A stretch of DNA of 64,000 bases, taken from an uncultured Oscillospiraceae bacterium. Lineage in GTDB: Bacteria; Bacillota; Clostridia; Oscillospirales; Acutalibacteraceae. The position numbers and the translations under genes were made by a program. Below are positions 41,200 through 50,770 of this stretch, piece after piece. The stretch's first letter is position 1. Every line of letters starts with the position of its first letter. The stretch is from assembly GCA_905192745.1 (NCBI GenBank), contig CAJJLZ010000013.1, positions 6,642 through 70,641 on the forward strand, given 5' to 3'. The notes below the pieces were generated by a model. That model was not told the DNA's origin and searched no databases. It saw only the letters and a program-made list of their open reading frames with translations.

Positions 41200-42576
41200 T
41201 TATTTTCCCACGCAGAAACGGGCGAACACCTCATCCACCACCGCTTCGGTGGCGCGCTCGCCGGTCAGTTCCAGAATCGCGGAAATCGCCCCGTCGATAC
41301 TGACCTCCACCGCGTCCAGCGTCATCCCCGCCTTCAGCGCATCCAGTCCTTCATTCAAACAGTCGAGACAGAGCGCGGCACAGCGGCGTTGACGTTCGTT
41401 GGCCAGCAGCGGTTCGGTTCCATCCATCCCCTGAAGACCCACCGCGTCCCGTACCGCGTCTTGCAGCGCCGCCAACCCATCCCCAGCCTTCGCCGCGGTA
41501 ATTACAACCCGTGGAAACAGCGACGATATATACTCTTCGTTTATTTTTAGACCCAAATCCGATTTGTTGATAATGGCAATGGCATTCGGCCCGGCCGCTT
41601 CCTCCGCCATCCGACGGTCGTCCGCCGTCAGCGGACGAGAACCGTCAAATACCGCGAGAACCAGTGCGGCGGTCTCCATCCGGGATTTTGCCCGGCGCAC
41701 CCCGATGCTTTCCACCTCGTCGTTGGTGGAGCGGATGCCCGCGGTATCCGCCAGTCGGAGCAGAACATCGCCCAGCCGGATGGTTTCCTCCACGATATCC
41801 CGGGTGGTCCCGGCAATGGGGGTCACAATGCTCCGCTCACAGCCCGCGAGCAGATTCATTAGGGTGGATTTTCCCACGTTCGGGCTTCCCACGATCACCG
41901 TGTCGATCCCTTCCCGGATCACCCGGCCCGCGTCAAAGGTGGCGAGCAGTCCCTCCACGCTGTCCCGCGCGGCGGCAAGCTGGGAGCCGAGCGCCTCCGG
42001 CGTCAGCTCGGGAATATCCTCGTCCGGGTAATCCACAAACGCGGACAGATTGGCCGCCGCCCCCAGAAGGACACCCCGCACCTCCTCCAGCTTCCGGTAA
42101 ACCGCCCCCTCCCGGGCGGCGAGGGCGGTCTTGGCCGCCAGCCTTCCGTTGGCGGCAATCAAATCCATCACCGCTTCGGCCCGGGTGAGATCCAGCTTCC
42201 CGTTGATAAAGGCGCGGCGGGTGAATTCCCCGGCTTCGGCCGGCCGGGCCCCCGCGTCCAGCACCGCCCGCAGGGTACGGCGCAGAAGGTACAGCCCGCC
42301 GTGACAGGAAAGCTCCACAACCTCTTCCCCCGTATAACTGTGGGGGGCGCGGAATACCAGCGCCACGCACTCGTCAATATCCCCTTCCGCGTCGTACACC
42401 GTACCATAGAGCGCCGTGTAGCCCGGCAGGGCGCTGAGCGACTTGCCCCGCCCGGCCGGACGAAACACCCGGTCGGCCAGCCCCGCCGCCCCCTCGCCGG
42501 AAAGGCGGATCACCCCCAGCCCGGCCGGGGCCAGCGGGGTGGAAATCGCCGCAATCACGGAAGAAGCATTGCTCAT
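41200..42576 (-). CDS. mnmE: tRNA modification GTPase MnmE
   Basis: 458 residues. N-terminal tetrahydrofolate-binding domain (SVIAAISTPLAPAGLGVIRLSGEGA), helical domain, embedded G domain with G1 GSPNVGKST, switch TPIAGTTRD, DTAGIR and NKSD, and the C-terminal F-C-V-G-K ending that matches the essential Cys of CIGK. It acts with MnmG at tRNA wobble U34. AGAGGTGAAT precedes the ATG. It lies upstream of mnmG in the same direction, separated from yebC by a terminator. Confidence 0.97.
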   Translation of the reverse strand: MSNASSVIAAISTPLAPAGLGVIRLSGEGAAGLADRVFRPAGRGKSLSALPGYTALYGTVYDAEGDIDECVALVFRAPHSYTGEEVVELSCHGGLYLLRRTLRAVLDAGARPAEAGEFTRRAFINGKLDLTRAEAVMDLIAANGRLAAKTALAAREGAVYRKLEEVRGVLLGAAANLSAFVDYPDEDIPELTPEALGSQLAAARDSVEGLLATFDAGRVIREGIDTVIVGSPNVGKSTLMNLLAGCERSIVTPIAGTTRDIVEETIRLGDVLLRLADTAGIRSTNDEVESIGVRRAKSRMETAALVLAVFDGSRPLTADDRRMAEEAAGPNAIAIINKSDLGLKINEEYISSLFPRVVITAAKAGDGLAALQDAVRDAVGLQGMDGTEPLLANERQRRCAALCLDCLNEGLDALKAGMTLDAVEVSIDGAISAILELTGERATEAVVDEVFARFCVGK

Positions 42577-42634
42577 TGTATATTCACCTCTATATATTGC
42601 AAATCGTATTTTTTGTATCCAAACCCGGCTCTTC

Positions 42635-42685
42635 AAAAGAAGCTGCTGCAAAATGCGCCACGGTGCATTCTGCAACAGCTTCTCT
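42635..42685 (-). terminator. Terminator after yebC
   Basis: Long arms AGAAGCTGTTGCAGAATGC / GCATTTTGCAGCAGCTTCT on the minus strand, followed by TTTT. Confidence 0.85.
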
Positions 42686-42716
42686 GTCTCTCCGATGGTG
42701 CACGGCCCGTCGGAAT

Positions 42717-43463
42717 TTAGTCTTCCTCGTCCTCCTCCGGACGGTCCCAGTTATGCCATACGCTCTGCACATCGTCGTTGTCGTCCAGCATATCCAGCAG
42801 TTTCTCCATTTTTTTGACCGCTTCGGGGTCCTCGATCTGATTGTACACATCGGGAACCTGCTCGATCTCGGCCGAAACAAAGGCATACCCCTTTGCCTCC
42901 AGATCGTCCCGCACGCCGGAAAAATCGGCGGGATCGGCGGCGATTTCAAACACGTCGCCGTCGGTAGAAAAATCGGCGGCGCCGGCTTCCAGCGCGTCCT
43001 CCATCACCTTGTCCTCGTCCAGCCCCTCGGCTTCGATCACGAGAACGCCCTTCTGCTGGAACATATAGCCCACGCAGCCGGTCATCCCGAGGTTTCCGCC
43101 GCATTTGTCAAAATAATGGCGCAGATCGCCCGCCGTGCGGTTGCGGTTATCGGTCAGCGTTTCCACGATCACCGCGATGCCGCTCGGGCCGTATCCCTCA
43201 TACTGGATCGCTTCGTAATTGTCCGCGTTTCCTTCGCCAACCGCCTTTTTAATAATCCGTTCGATGTTATCGTTCGGCACATTGTTGGCCTTCGCTTTGG
43301 CAATCGCGTCCTTCAGCTTGGAATTGCTGGCCGGATCCCCGCTGCCGCCCTCTTTCACGGCGACGGCGATTTCACGGCCCATCTTGGTGAAAATCTTAGC
43401 CTTCTGGCCGTCGGTTTTCTCCTTTTTTCGCTTGATATTATTCCACTTGGAATGTCCCGACAT
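42717..43463 (-). CDS. yebC: YebC/PmpR-family protein
   Basis: 248 residues. MSGHSKWNNIKRKKEKTDGQKAKIFTKMGREI is the family start, followed by ARANNVPNDNIERIIKKA-like sequence, YEGYGPSGIAVIVETLTDNRNRT, and an acidic C-terminus (DDNDDVQSVWHNWD). YebC proteins act as transcription regulators or ribosome-associated translation factors that help at proline-rich stretches. It stands alone between mnmE and the membrane gene beside gyrA. Confidence 0.95.
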   Translation of the reverse strand: MSGHSKWNNIKRKKEKTDGQKAKIFTKMGREIAVAVKEGGSGDPASNSKLKDAIAKAKANNVPNDNIERIIKKAVGEGNADNYEAIQYEGYGPSGIAVIVETLTDNRNRTAGDLRHYFDKCGGNLGMTGCVGYMFQQKGVLVIEAEGLDEDKVMEDALEAGAADFSTDGDVFEIAADPADFSGVRDDLEAKGYAFVSAEIEQVPDVYNQIEDPEAVKKMEKLLDMLDDNDDVQSVWHNWDRPEEDEED

Positions 43464-43543
43464 GGAGATTAACAGCCCTTTCGTCTTAAAATATCCCGGG
43501 AGCGGCCTAACAGGCCGCCGCCTTTTCAGCGGAAAGCCTTTTT

Positions 43544-43572
43544 AGTGTAGCACAATCCCTGTGTCTTGGCAA
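43544..43572 (-). promoter_or_regulatory. Promoter of yebC
   Basis: TTGCCA, 17-base spacer, TACACT on the minus strand. Confidence 0.65.
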
Positions 43573-43644
43573 GGCGGGGAGCGCCTTTTTTCGGGGAAAC
43601 CGGTCCGGACGCACTCCGCCGGCCCCCCTTTCCCGCAAAGCCGC

Positions 43645-44232
43645 TTACCCGTTGCCGGATGTCTTCTGCATTCTTTTCCGCAGGGAACGCTTCAGCCGGC
43701 GGCCCTCCTCCTGCGGAGGAAGCCCTCCCTCGTCGGCGAATATCGCCGCGCCCGAAAGATCGTAGGTCGGCTCCTTGGAAAGGGAGCGCTGGAATTCTCT
43801 CTTTTTCAGATCAGCCCGTTCCAGCAGCCAGGCGGGGATCATAAATACCGGCACCAGCGCCATTCCCGCGTGCCTCCAGATCATTTTCCAGGTGCTCAGC
43901 CCCGGATCGGTATCATAGGAAGATATCCGCACCGGGAAGGCGCGGCTGAGGTCCAGAGCAATCACCACAATGGCCACCGCGGCGACCAGCGCGGCCGCGA
44001 TGCCGATATAGCGGCGCTTTTTCCATACGGCAAACAGCACGACGGCCAAAATCATCAGCAGCGTGACGCAGAGCAGCGGCAGGATGCTGTAAACCTCATC
44101 CGCCCGCCCGGCGGCGATCAGGCTGGTATTGTTTCCGGTCTGGATCCCATAAATCGCCATCACCTGAAAAAAGGCGTATATCACCAGAGTGACCCACATC
44201 CCTATTTTACAGATCGTTGAACCTGTGCGCAT
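43645..44232 (-). CDS. Small membrane protein downstream of gyrA
   Basis: 195 residues with four membrane segments (about 10-30, 45-65, 72-95, 115-135) and a polar, basic C-terminal tail with RRLKRSLRKRMQK. I recognise no family. GGAGG lies ten bases before the ATG at 44232. It starts 31 bases after the gyrA stop in the same direction, so it is probably the last gene of the gyrase operon. Confidence 0.6.
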   Translation of the reverse strand: MRTGSTICKIGMWVTLVIYAFFQVMAIYGIQTGNNTSLIAAGRADEVYSILPLLCVTLLMILAVVLFAVWKKRRYIGIAAALVAAVAIVVIALDLSRAFPVRISSYDTDPGLSTWKMIWRHAGMALVPVFMIPAWLLERADLKKREFQRSLSKEPTYDLSGAAIFADEGGLPPQEEGRRLKRSLRKRMQKTSGNG

Positions 44233-44262
44233 CGTTGGTTCCTCCGTTTCCCGCAACAAGCG

Positions 44263-46827
44263 TTATGCCTCGCCGCCGTCGGGTTCTCCCGATGCGGAAG
44301 CGTCTGCCGCTGTTTCATCCGTAACGCCGGGCTCTTCCACGGCGCCGGTTTCTTCTCCGTCCGGCGCTGCTTCTTCCCCGACCGTATCCTCTTCCTCCTC
44401 ATGCGGCGCGCGGGCAAGGGACACGATCCGGGAACCTTCCTCCACCCGCATGACCCGGACGCCCTTGGAGGGACGGCGGCAGAGGCGAACCTCGTCCGCG
44501 CTGGTCCGGATAATAATGCCGTCGGAGGCGATCAGGATGATGTCGTCCCCTTCGTCCACTACCTTGATTGCGGCCACATCCCCGAACTGCTCGGTGTGGT
44601 AATTGGTCAGGCCCTTGCCGCCGCGGGACTGGATGCGGTAATCGGTGAGCTCGCTCCGCCGGCCGTATCCGGTTTCGGTCACGGTCAGCAGCAGACCGTT
44701 CTCACGGCAGACCGACATGCCGATGACCTCATCCCCCTCGTCGAGGGTGAGCGCTTTCACGCCGCGGGCGGTGCGCCCCACCACCCGGGCGTCGTTTTCG
44801 TCAAAGCGGATAGCCATCCCCTTACGGGTCCCGACAATCAGCGTCTGATAGCCGTCGGTCATCCGCACCCAGGCCAGCTCATCCCCCTCGTCGAGGTCAA
44901 TGGCGATCAGGCCGCTCTTGCGGGCGTTGGAATAGGCGTCCAGCCGGGTCCGCTTAATAATACCCTTGCGGGTAACCATGCAGAGGTACTGGTCTCCTTC
45001 AAATTCGGAAACCCGGATCATGGCGGTCACCCGCTCCTCCGGCGCCAGAGGCAGGAGGTTCACCACGTTCATTCCCTTGGCGGTGCGCCCGCCCTCCGGC
45101 ACCTCGTAGCATTTCAGGCGGTACACCCGGCCCATGGAGGTAAAGAACATGATGTAATCGTGGCTGGAGCAGATGAACATGGTCTCGGCAAAGTCCTCAT
45201 CCCGGGTGGACATCCCCATGATTCCCCGGCCGCCGCGGCGCTGGGACTTGTACACGTCCACCGCCTGCCGCTTGATATAACCGAAGCGGGTCATGGTCAG
45301 CACGCAGTCCTCCACCGGGATCAGGTCCTCGATATCCACCTCGCCGGATACGGCGGAGATATCGGTACGGCGTTCGTCGCCGTACTTGTCCCGCATCTTG
45401 AGGCATTCTTCCTTCACAATGGCCTTGACCTTATGCTCGTCGGCCAGAATTTCCTCCAGCTCGGCGATCCGGATGCGCAGGGCCTCCAGTTCATCTTCGA
45501 TCTTCTGCCGTTCCAGACCGGACAACTGGCCGAGACGCATCTTGACGATAGCGTCCGCCTGCACGTCGTCGAAGGAGAAGCGTTCCATCAGCCGTTCCTT
45601 CGCCATGGGGGTATCCTTGGACGAGCGGATAATCGCAATCACTTCGTCGATAAAATCGCAGGCGGTTTTCAGCGCTTCCCAGATATGGGCGCGCTCCTTC
45701 GCCTTCCGCAGTTCGAACAGGGTGCGGCGGGTGATAACGTCGCACTGGAATTTGATATATTCCTCCAGCATCTGCTTGAGGGTGAGGATGCGGGGCACCC
45801 CGTCCACCAGCGAAAGCATAATCACACCGAAGGTGGTCTGCATCTGGGTGAAGGAGAAGAGCTGATTCAGCACAACCTGAGGATTCGCGTCCTTTTTCAG
45901 GTCGATAACCACCCGCATTCCCTCGCGGCTGGAGTGGTCCACCACATCCGCAATGCCTTCAATGCGTTTTTCATCCGAAAGCTCGATAATGGATTTCACC
46001 AGATTCAGCTTGTTTACCTGATACGGAATCTCCGAAATCACGATACGGAAGCGGCCGTTGTGGTGCTCCTCAATTTCGGTGCGGGCTCGCACAATGATGC
46101 GGCCGCGGCCGGTTGCGTAAGCGGCGCGGATTCCCGCGTAGCCCATAATCACGCCGCCGGTCGGGAAATCCGGCCCCTTGATCTTTTCCATGATCTCGGC
46201 CATGTCCGCGTCGGGGTTATCGATCAGCAGGCAGATGCCGTCCACCACCTCACAAAGGTTGTGGGGCGGGATATTGGTGGCCATACCGACCGCGATACCG
46301 CTCGATCCGTTCACCAGAAGATTCGGAAAACGGGAAGGCAGCACCACCGGCTCCTGCAGACGGTCGTCATAGTTGGAGGTGAAATCCACGGTTTCCTTTT
46401 CGATGTCCGTCAGCATGTCGAGGGACATCTTGCTCATTCTCGCCTCGGTGTACCGGTAAGCGGCGGCGGGATGGCCGTCCACCGAACCGAAGTTTCCGTG
46501 GCCGTCGATCAGCGGATACCGCAGGGAAAAATCCTGTGCCATTCGGACCATGGCGTCGTATACCGACGCGTCGCCGTGCGGATGATACCGCCCCAGCACC
46601 GAACCAACGGTGTCCGCGCACTTGCGGTACGCCTTGTCCGGCGTCAGGTTGTTTTCATGCATGGTGTACAGAATCCGGCGGTGAACCGGCTTCAGCCCGT
46701 CCCGCACGTCCGGCAGCGCCCGGGCGACGATTACCGACATGGAATATTCGAGAAAGCTTTTCTTCATCTCTTTTTCCAAGTCGACAGGGATTACCTTGTT
46801 CGGTGTATTATTGATTTGCTCTTCCAT
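44263..46827 (-). CDS. gyrA: DNA gyrase subunit A
   Basis: 854 residues. ARALPDVRDGLKPVHRRIL at the N-terminus, HPHGDASVYDAMVRMAQDF as the resistance-determining region, and active-site Tyr in YRYTEARMSK. The C-terminal pinwheel has the GyrA box Q-R-R-G-G-R-G. The position of E. coli Ser83 is Ala here. After the last blade there is a Glu/Ala-rich tail of about 55 residues. GyrA cuts and rejoins DNA for negative supercoiling with GyrB. The ATG at 46827 is preferred over 46839 because of spacing to GGGG. Confidence 0.97.
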   Translation of the reverse strand: MEEQINNTPNKVIPVDLEKEMKKSFLEYSMSVIVARALPDVRDGLKPVHRRILYTMHENNLTPDKAYRKCADTVGSVLGRYHPHGDASVYDAMVRMAQDFSLRYPLIDGHGNFGSVDGHPAAAYRYTEARMSKMSLDMLTDIEKETVDFTSNYDDRLQEPVVLPSRFPNLLVNGSSGIAVGMATNIPPHNLCEVVDGICLLIDNPDADMAEIMEKIKGPDFPTGGVIMGYAGIRAAYATGRGRIIVRARTEIEEHHNGRFRIVISEIPYQVNKLNLVKSIIELSDEKRIEGIADVVDHSSREGMRVVIDLKKDANPQVVLNQLFSFTQMQTTFGVIMLSLVDGVPRILTLKQMLEEYIKFQCDVITRRTLFELRKAKERAHIWEALKTACDFIDEVIAIIRSSKDTPMAKERLMERFSFDDVQADAIVKMRLGQLSGLERQKIEDELEALRIRIAELEEILADEHKVKAIVKEECLKMRDKYGDERRTDISAVSGEVDIEDLIPVEDCVLTMTRFGYIKRQAVDVYKSQRRGGRGIMGMSTRDEDFAETMFICSSHDYIMFFTSMGRVYRLKCYEVPEGGRTAKGMNVVNLLPLAPEERVTAMIRVSEFEGDQYLCMVTRKGIIKRTRLDAYSNARKSGLIAIDLDEGDELAWVRMTDGYQTLIVGTRKGMAIRFDENDARVVGRTARGVKALTLDEGDEVIGMSVCRENGLLLTVTETGYGRRSELTDYRIQSRGGKGLTNYHTEQFGDVAAIKVVDEGDDIILIASDGIIIRTSADEVRLCRRPSKGVRVMRVEEGSRIVSLARAPHEEEEDTVGEEAAPDGEETGAVEEPGVTDETAADASASGEPDGGEA

Positions 46828-46947
46828 GGTCAGCCCCATTTCTCCGCAGACATTGTATTGCTGTCAGCTTTTTTCCGGGCGGCGTTGCCGCGGATCGTCC
46901 GCCCGGTTTTCCTCTGTGTTTTTCCGTTTACGGATCCTGTCGCGCCC

Positions 46948-48111
46948 CTATTGCAGAAATTTTTCCAGCAGGGCGGGCGAAGCCTCCTCCGCCGTAAGGG
47001 TGGCGACCCACTCTCTCCGCTTTTCCGTACAGGCCCAGATTTCCACGCCCTTCCGGGTTTTCCGGACCAGCCCTTCATTCCGGGGAAGCCGTATCATATA
47101 CCGCAGGTTCCCGATCAGACAGGATGCGTCCGTCAAACCAACGCGGAGCGGCAGCGTCCCTTCCCTTATCTGCCGCGTCTTTCTTCCCCGCAGAACGACG
47201 GCCAAAAAAACCGTCATAAACAGGCCGGAGCCGGCCAGAACCATCAGCGCGAACAACAGCGCGTCCGCTATGTAGCTGGGCGTCATCCAGTATTCGTCGG
47301 CAAAGCCCGTCCCAATCATCAGCCCCAGGGAAGCGAACAGCGGCAGTGAAGACAATAACTGGGGAATGTATTCCCGCAGCCGGGTGATTCCCCGCACAGT
47401 GGAAACCGGCTCCATCGGGATTTCCCATTCAAAAACCGGAATGGGCCGCGGTTTTTGCAGCCGGGGAAGCAGATAGCCCTTCCACTCCTTCCGGCCGCCC
47501 ACCAGCCGGGGCCAGACAAGCTCCCTTACCCTCTGGGCGTCAAACGGGGTCAAGTCCGCCGCGCGCAGAGCGATAAAGCGGCCTTCGCGGTCAAAAAACA
47601 GGAACATTTCCGGTGTTTCCAGCGCCCTGAGAATCTGGGAAAAGAAAATCGTTATTCGCCGGTCGGCTGAAACCGATACCATCCGGTCGGCGTAGATTTC
47701 CACCGCCCGTTCCTCGCTTTCCCCCTCGTTGAAGCGGATCGCCCTTTCAAGGATACGGCGCTGCTGCCATTGAAACAAAGTCATACCGCTTCCGAAAATC
47801 AGCGCGGCAATCAGCAGCAGAATCCCTCCTTCGGGAAAATACCGGCTTTCAGACAAATTAATCAGCATAACAAGAGCAATAAATCCCGCCAGAACGGAGG
47901 CAAGAACGCACATAACCGTCCCTGTCCCCCGCAGGATTTTCCGAACGCTCCACTGCTCCGCTCCGGTCAGCCGCCGGCCGCCCAGTACGGAAAGCGGCTG
48001 GTTCGGCATCGGCGCCACGGAAACGGGCGGGCTTCCGGCATAAGGCGTCCCCCCCGCCGGCGGAACGGCCGGACCGCTTGGATTGGGATACACGGGAGTG
48101 GTCTGCAGCAT
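46948..48111 (-). CDS. YcxB-like membrane protein 1 (two repeats)
   Basis: 387 residues. A Pro-rich cytoplasmic start (NPSGPAVPPAGG) precedes two copies of a unit: a membrane hairpin, then a YcxB-like beta domain. Copy 1: VMCVLASVLAGFIALVMLI, then YADRMVSVSADRRITIFFSQI and TPEMFLFFDREGRFIALRAADL. Copy 2: SSLPLFASLGLMIGTGF and FALMVLAGSGLFMTVFLAV, then a shortened beta domain. AAAGGGG precedes the ATG. Function unknown. It lies 120 bases upstream of gyrA. Confidence 0.6.
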   Translation of the reverse strand: MLQTTPVYPNPSGPAVPPAGGTPYAGSPPVSVAPMPNQPLSVLGGRRLTGAEQWSVRKILRGTGTVMCVLASVLAGFIALVMLINLSESRYFPEGGILLLIAALIFGSGMTLFQWQQRRILERAIRFNEGESEERAVEIYADRMVSVSADRRITIFFSQILRALETPEMFLFFDREGRFIALRAADLTPFDAQRVRELVWPRLVGGRKEWKGYLLPRLQKPRPIPVFEWEIPMEPVSTVRGITRLREYIPQLLSSLPLFASLGLMIGTGFADEYWMTPSYIADALLFALMVLAGSGLFMTVFLAVVLRGRKTRQIREGTLPLRVGLTDASCLIGNLRYMIRLPRNEGLVRKTRKGVEIWACTEKRREWVATLTAEEASPALLEKFLQ

Positions 48112-48189
48112 CAGGATTCCCCTTTCGTTGGACTGAAAAAATCTTTCTTCGGGCGTCTCACCGGCCAGTCATGCGCTGGTTCCGCCGTA

Positions 48190-49488
48190 TTATTTCCGGC
48201 CTTTTTCAGGCCGGACGTGCGCGTCCACCAGCGCCCGCAGCTCTTCCATTTGGGGAATGCAGCGCTTGGGAATACGCAGAAAAGAGGTCGGCGTATAAAA
48301 TTCCACGCTGTCCGGCCTTTCCACCGCCCGGTCGATCGCTTTCCAGACAAAGCGGAGGGTTTCCCCCGGCCGGGCCGAACGGATTGTCAGCCCCTGTTCG
48401 GAAAACCCGACCCGGATCTGTTCGCTCCCTTCCGGCATAACGTCATAGGAGCGGACCGCTTTCCCCCGCGCGGTCAGGACGTTCAGGGCAAACAGCACGC
48501 CGGAAATCAACAGAAAAGACGCAATGCCGACGCCCAGTCCGTTCATCAGGCCGAAAATCAGGCCCGCGAGCAGCGCCAATCCGCTGTAAATCGGCAAAAC
48601 CTTCAGATAGGACCGCAGCGCGGTATCGGTAACAATCTTTACAAACTCTTCTTTGGTATAGTCCACATCCAGCGCGAAAATCTCGGTTTCCTGTTCCTCC
48701 GTTCCCCGTTCCTCCGGCGCGGAAATGGGCCGGTCGGCCAGAGGAATCATCCGCCCGGTCAGTCTCTGCCGCTGAAGGGGCACCCCGGGGAGCACCGCTC
48801 GGCGCACCCCGTCCGCATTCTCCGGGGTCAGACAGCGGGCGGTCAGAACGATGGCCGGGGTATTCGGCGCAAGCAGAATCATCATATCCCGGGTTTCAAT
48901 ATATGCCGCGTTTTCCCGGAAGAAAATCGTCGTCCGGTTTTTTCCTTCCTTCACCAATCGGTCGGGATACACCCGCACCAAGCCATAATAGGAATACCCG
49001 TTCAGCACGCTCTGTTCATACGCTTTTTCGGCGTTTTTCCGCACATAACGGGGCATTCCGTAGAAAAGCAGAACCCCGGACGCAGCAAGAAAGAGAATCA
49101 GCAGTACCAGCACCGGGTCCACCGTGCGGGCCAGCACGCCGTCCAGAATCATCATCCCCAGACTGAGGACCGCCATCACGGCGAACAGGATAATCTGTCC
49201 CTTTCGAAAGCGGAGCAGTCCCGACGTCCGGGATACCTCCTCGTTGAAGCGGATATATTCCTCCCGGTTCAAATCCGCCGGGAAGGCGGCCAGACAGCCG
49301 TCGTCCGGCATGCGGTCCCCCACCGGAGCGTCGTCGGAAAACGGTGGAGGGACCGCCGGCGCTTCTTCCGCGGAAACCGGTTCCGTCGGATAAGGATCGG
49401 CCGTTTCCGCGTGATAATCCGCTTTCGGCTCTTTATTCGTCATCGGTTCCAACTCATCAAATGGATTCTTCCGGTTCCTGTCGTCCAT
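48190..49488 (-). CDS. YcxB-like membrane protein 2 (two repeats)
   Basis: 432 residues. A long acidic, proline-rich N-terminal region (about 1-75) precedes two membrane-hairpin/beta-domain units. Copy 1: membrane pair about 95-145, then YPDRLVKEGKNRTTIFFREN and LLAPNTPAIVLTARCLT. Copy 2: membrane pair about 285-330, then SEQIRVGFSEQGLTIRSARPGETLRFVW, VEFYTPTSFLRIPKRCIPQMEELRALV. The final stretch fits the YcxB-like C-terminal pattern best. AAAGGAGGACGGCAT precedes the ATG. Function unknown. Confidence 0.65.
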   Translation of the reverse strand: MDDRNRKNPFDELEPMTNKEPKADYHAETADPYPTEPVSAEEAPAVPPPFSDDAPVGDRMPDDGCLAAFPADLNREEYIRFNEEVSRTSGLLRFRKGQIILFAVMAVLSLGMMILDGVLARTVDPVLVLLILFLAASGVLLFYGMPRYVRKNAEKAYEQSVLNGYSYYGLVRVYPDRLVKEGKNRTTIFFRENAAYIETRDMMILLAPNTPAIVLTARCLTPENADGVRRAVLPGVPLQRQRLTGRMIPLADRPISAPEERGTEEQETEIFALDVDYTKEEFVKIVTDTALRSYLKVLPIYSGLALLAGLIFGLMNGLGVGIASFLLISGVLFALNVLTARGKAVRSYDVMPEGSEQIRVGFSEQGLTIRSARPGETLRFVWKAIDRAVERPDSVEFYTPTSFLRIPKRCIPQMEELRALVDAHVRPEKGRK

Positions 49489-49547
49489 ATGCCGTCCTCC
49501 TTTCCCGCAAAGGGCTTTCCCCGCGCGGCGCTCATCTTTCCATGGTT

Positions 49548-50093
49548 TTATTTTCTTATTCCGACCGTTTTCTCCGGCAGAAGAGAACGCAGCCGCTCCT
49601 CCTGTCCCGGCTCAAGCAGCCGTTTGGGAATCGCAAAGCGGAATTCCCGTCCGTAAGTAATCAAAAACAGGGACGGGGTTTCCGTCCATTCCGTAATACA
49701 GCGGAGAGGGAGGTTTCCTTCCATCCGGCCGTTTTTCACCATCACTGTTCCTTCCGCCTTCCCTGAAAACCGGTAGGCGGTAGCAAAACGGAGATCCTCG
49801 TTCCGGTCATATTCCCGGGCGGCGGCCGCCCGGCTGAACATCGGTGCAAAAACGCCGTTGTAGCAAACCAGAAAAATTCCCAGCACAATCAGGCTGAACG
49901 CCGCTGAAAAGGAAAGGGATATCCGCCCGCCAAAGAAAACGCCGGCAATTCCGAGCGCTGTCAGTACGGCGCCGGCGGCGAGCAGGGCGTTCCCCTGTCC
50001 CCGGCTGACCGCACGCCGATGCTCCGCGGCTGCTTCGCAGTATTCCTCTCTTGTCACCAGCACGCTCAGGGTAAGCTCCGTTGTCGGTTCCAT
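49548..50093 (-). CDS. YcxB-like membrane protein 3
   Basis: 181 residues. N-terminal strand LTLSVLVTREEYCEAAAEHRR, two membrane segments (about 38-85), then a beta domain: FATAYRFSGKAEGTVMVKNGRMEGNLPLRCITEWTETPSLFLITYGREFRFAIPKRLLEPGQEERL. IPKR-L-L followed by a helix is the hallmark of the YcxB-like C-terminal domain. The ATG at 50093 follows AAAGGAGAG; a frame start at 50135 overlaps the previous gene. Function unknown. Confidence 0.7.
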   Translation of the reverse strand: MEPTTELTLSVLVTREEYCEAAAEHRRAVSRGQGNALLAAGAVLTALGIAGVFFGGRISLSFSAAFSLIVLGIFLVCYNGVFAPMFSRAAAAREYDRNEDLRFATAYRFSGKAEGTVMVKNGRMEGNLPLRCITEWTETPSLFLITYGREFRFAIPKRLLEPGQEERLRSLLPEKTVGIRK

Positions 50094-50138
50094 CCGGGTC
50101 TCTCCTTTCCGTATTGTCCGCGCATCCTTTTTCACCGG

Positions 50139-50705
50139 TCAGAAAATCCAGCTTCGCATCACCCGGCGGCGGCGGACGAAGGTCGTGCGCAGAAATTCCA
50201 GCAATTCTTCCCGCCGTTCCGGCGGCAGACAGCGCTTGGGAAGGATGAGCAGCCGGTCCGATTCTCGTATAAATACAAGCAGCTCCGGCGTTTCAATACA
50301 TTCCCCGATCAGCGCGTACTGGTCGTGAAGAGAAAGCGACGGGGTTTTTGTCACCGCATAATCGGCGTAAAGCCACAGCTCGGCGTCCTCCATCAGAGCA
50401 TGGTAGGTTTCATAATCCTTCGCAGCACGGCGGCGGATGCGCTGCGGCTCCAGCCGGAAGATATACAGCAGCATCGCCGGACAGCACAAACAGAGAAACA
50501 ACGGCGTCACCGCCGAAAAAAAGCTAAGGCGGCTCCAGTCAAAAAAACACAGGCCGAGGGCCAGCAGAACGGCGGCTCCCACCGCGAAAAAGGGAAGCCC
50601 CCGCAGGGAACCCTTCCGCCGGGCGGCCAGCAGCGCGGCGGCCGTATATTCCTCCGCCGTTACCGGCAGGGCAAAGCGCGCCTTCGGTTCATTTTCCCGG
50701 GACAT
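50139..50705 (-). CDS. YcxB-like membrane protein 4
   Basis: 188 residues. N-terminal FALPVTAEEYTAAALLAARRKG, two membrane segments (about 35-80), then YETYHALMEDAELWLYADYAVTKTPSLSLHDQYALIGECIETPELLVFIRESDRLLILPKRCLPPERREELLEFL, a clear YcxB-like domain (W-x-x-I, ETP, LPKR). GGGAGG precedes the ATG. It begins close behind gene 5 and runs into gene 3, all on one strand. Function unknown. Confidence 0.7.
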   Translation of the reverse strand: MSRENEPKARFALPVTAEEYTAAALLAARRKGSLRGLPFFAVGAAVLLALGLCFFDWSRLSFFSAVTPLFLCLCCPAMLLYIFRLEPQRIRRRAAKDYETYHALMEDAELWLYADYAVTKTPSLSLHDQYALIGECIETPELLVFIRESDRLLILPKRCLPPERREELLEFLRTTFVRRRRVMRSWIF

Positions 50706-50770
50706 CGATGCATCCTCCCGTCAAAGGGCAATCCCGCATTCAGTGAATGCGCGGCGTTGCCCGGAATTTG

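Noticed and set aside
46875..46908. CCGGGCGG/CCGCCCGG hairpin upstream of gyrA as a terminator
   Set aside because: On the coding strand of gyrA it is followed by A residues, not T, so it should not terminate transcription into gyrA.
44401..47349. Long + strand open frame (982 codons)
   Set aside because: It is antisense to gyrA; the composition (His/Gln/Arg-rich) is that of reversed coding sequence.
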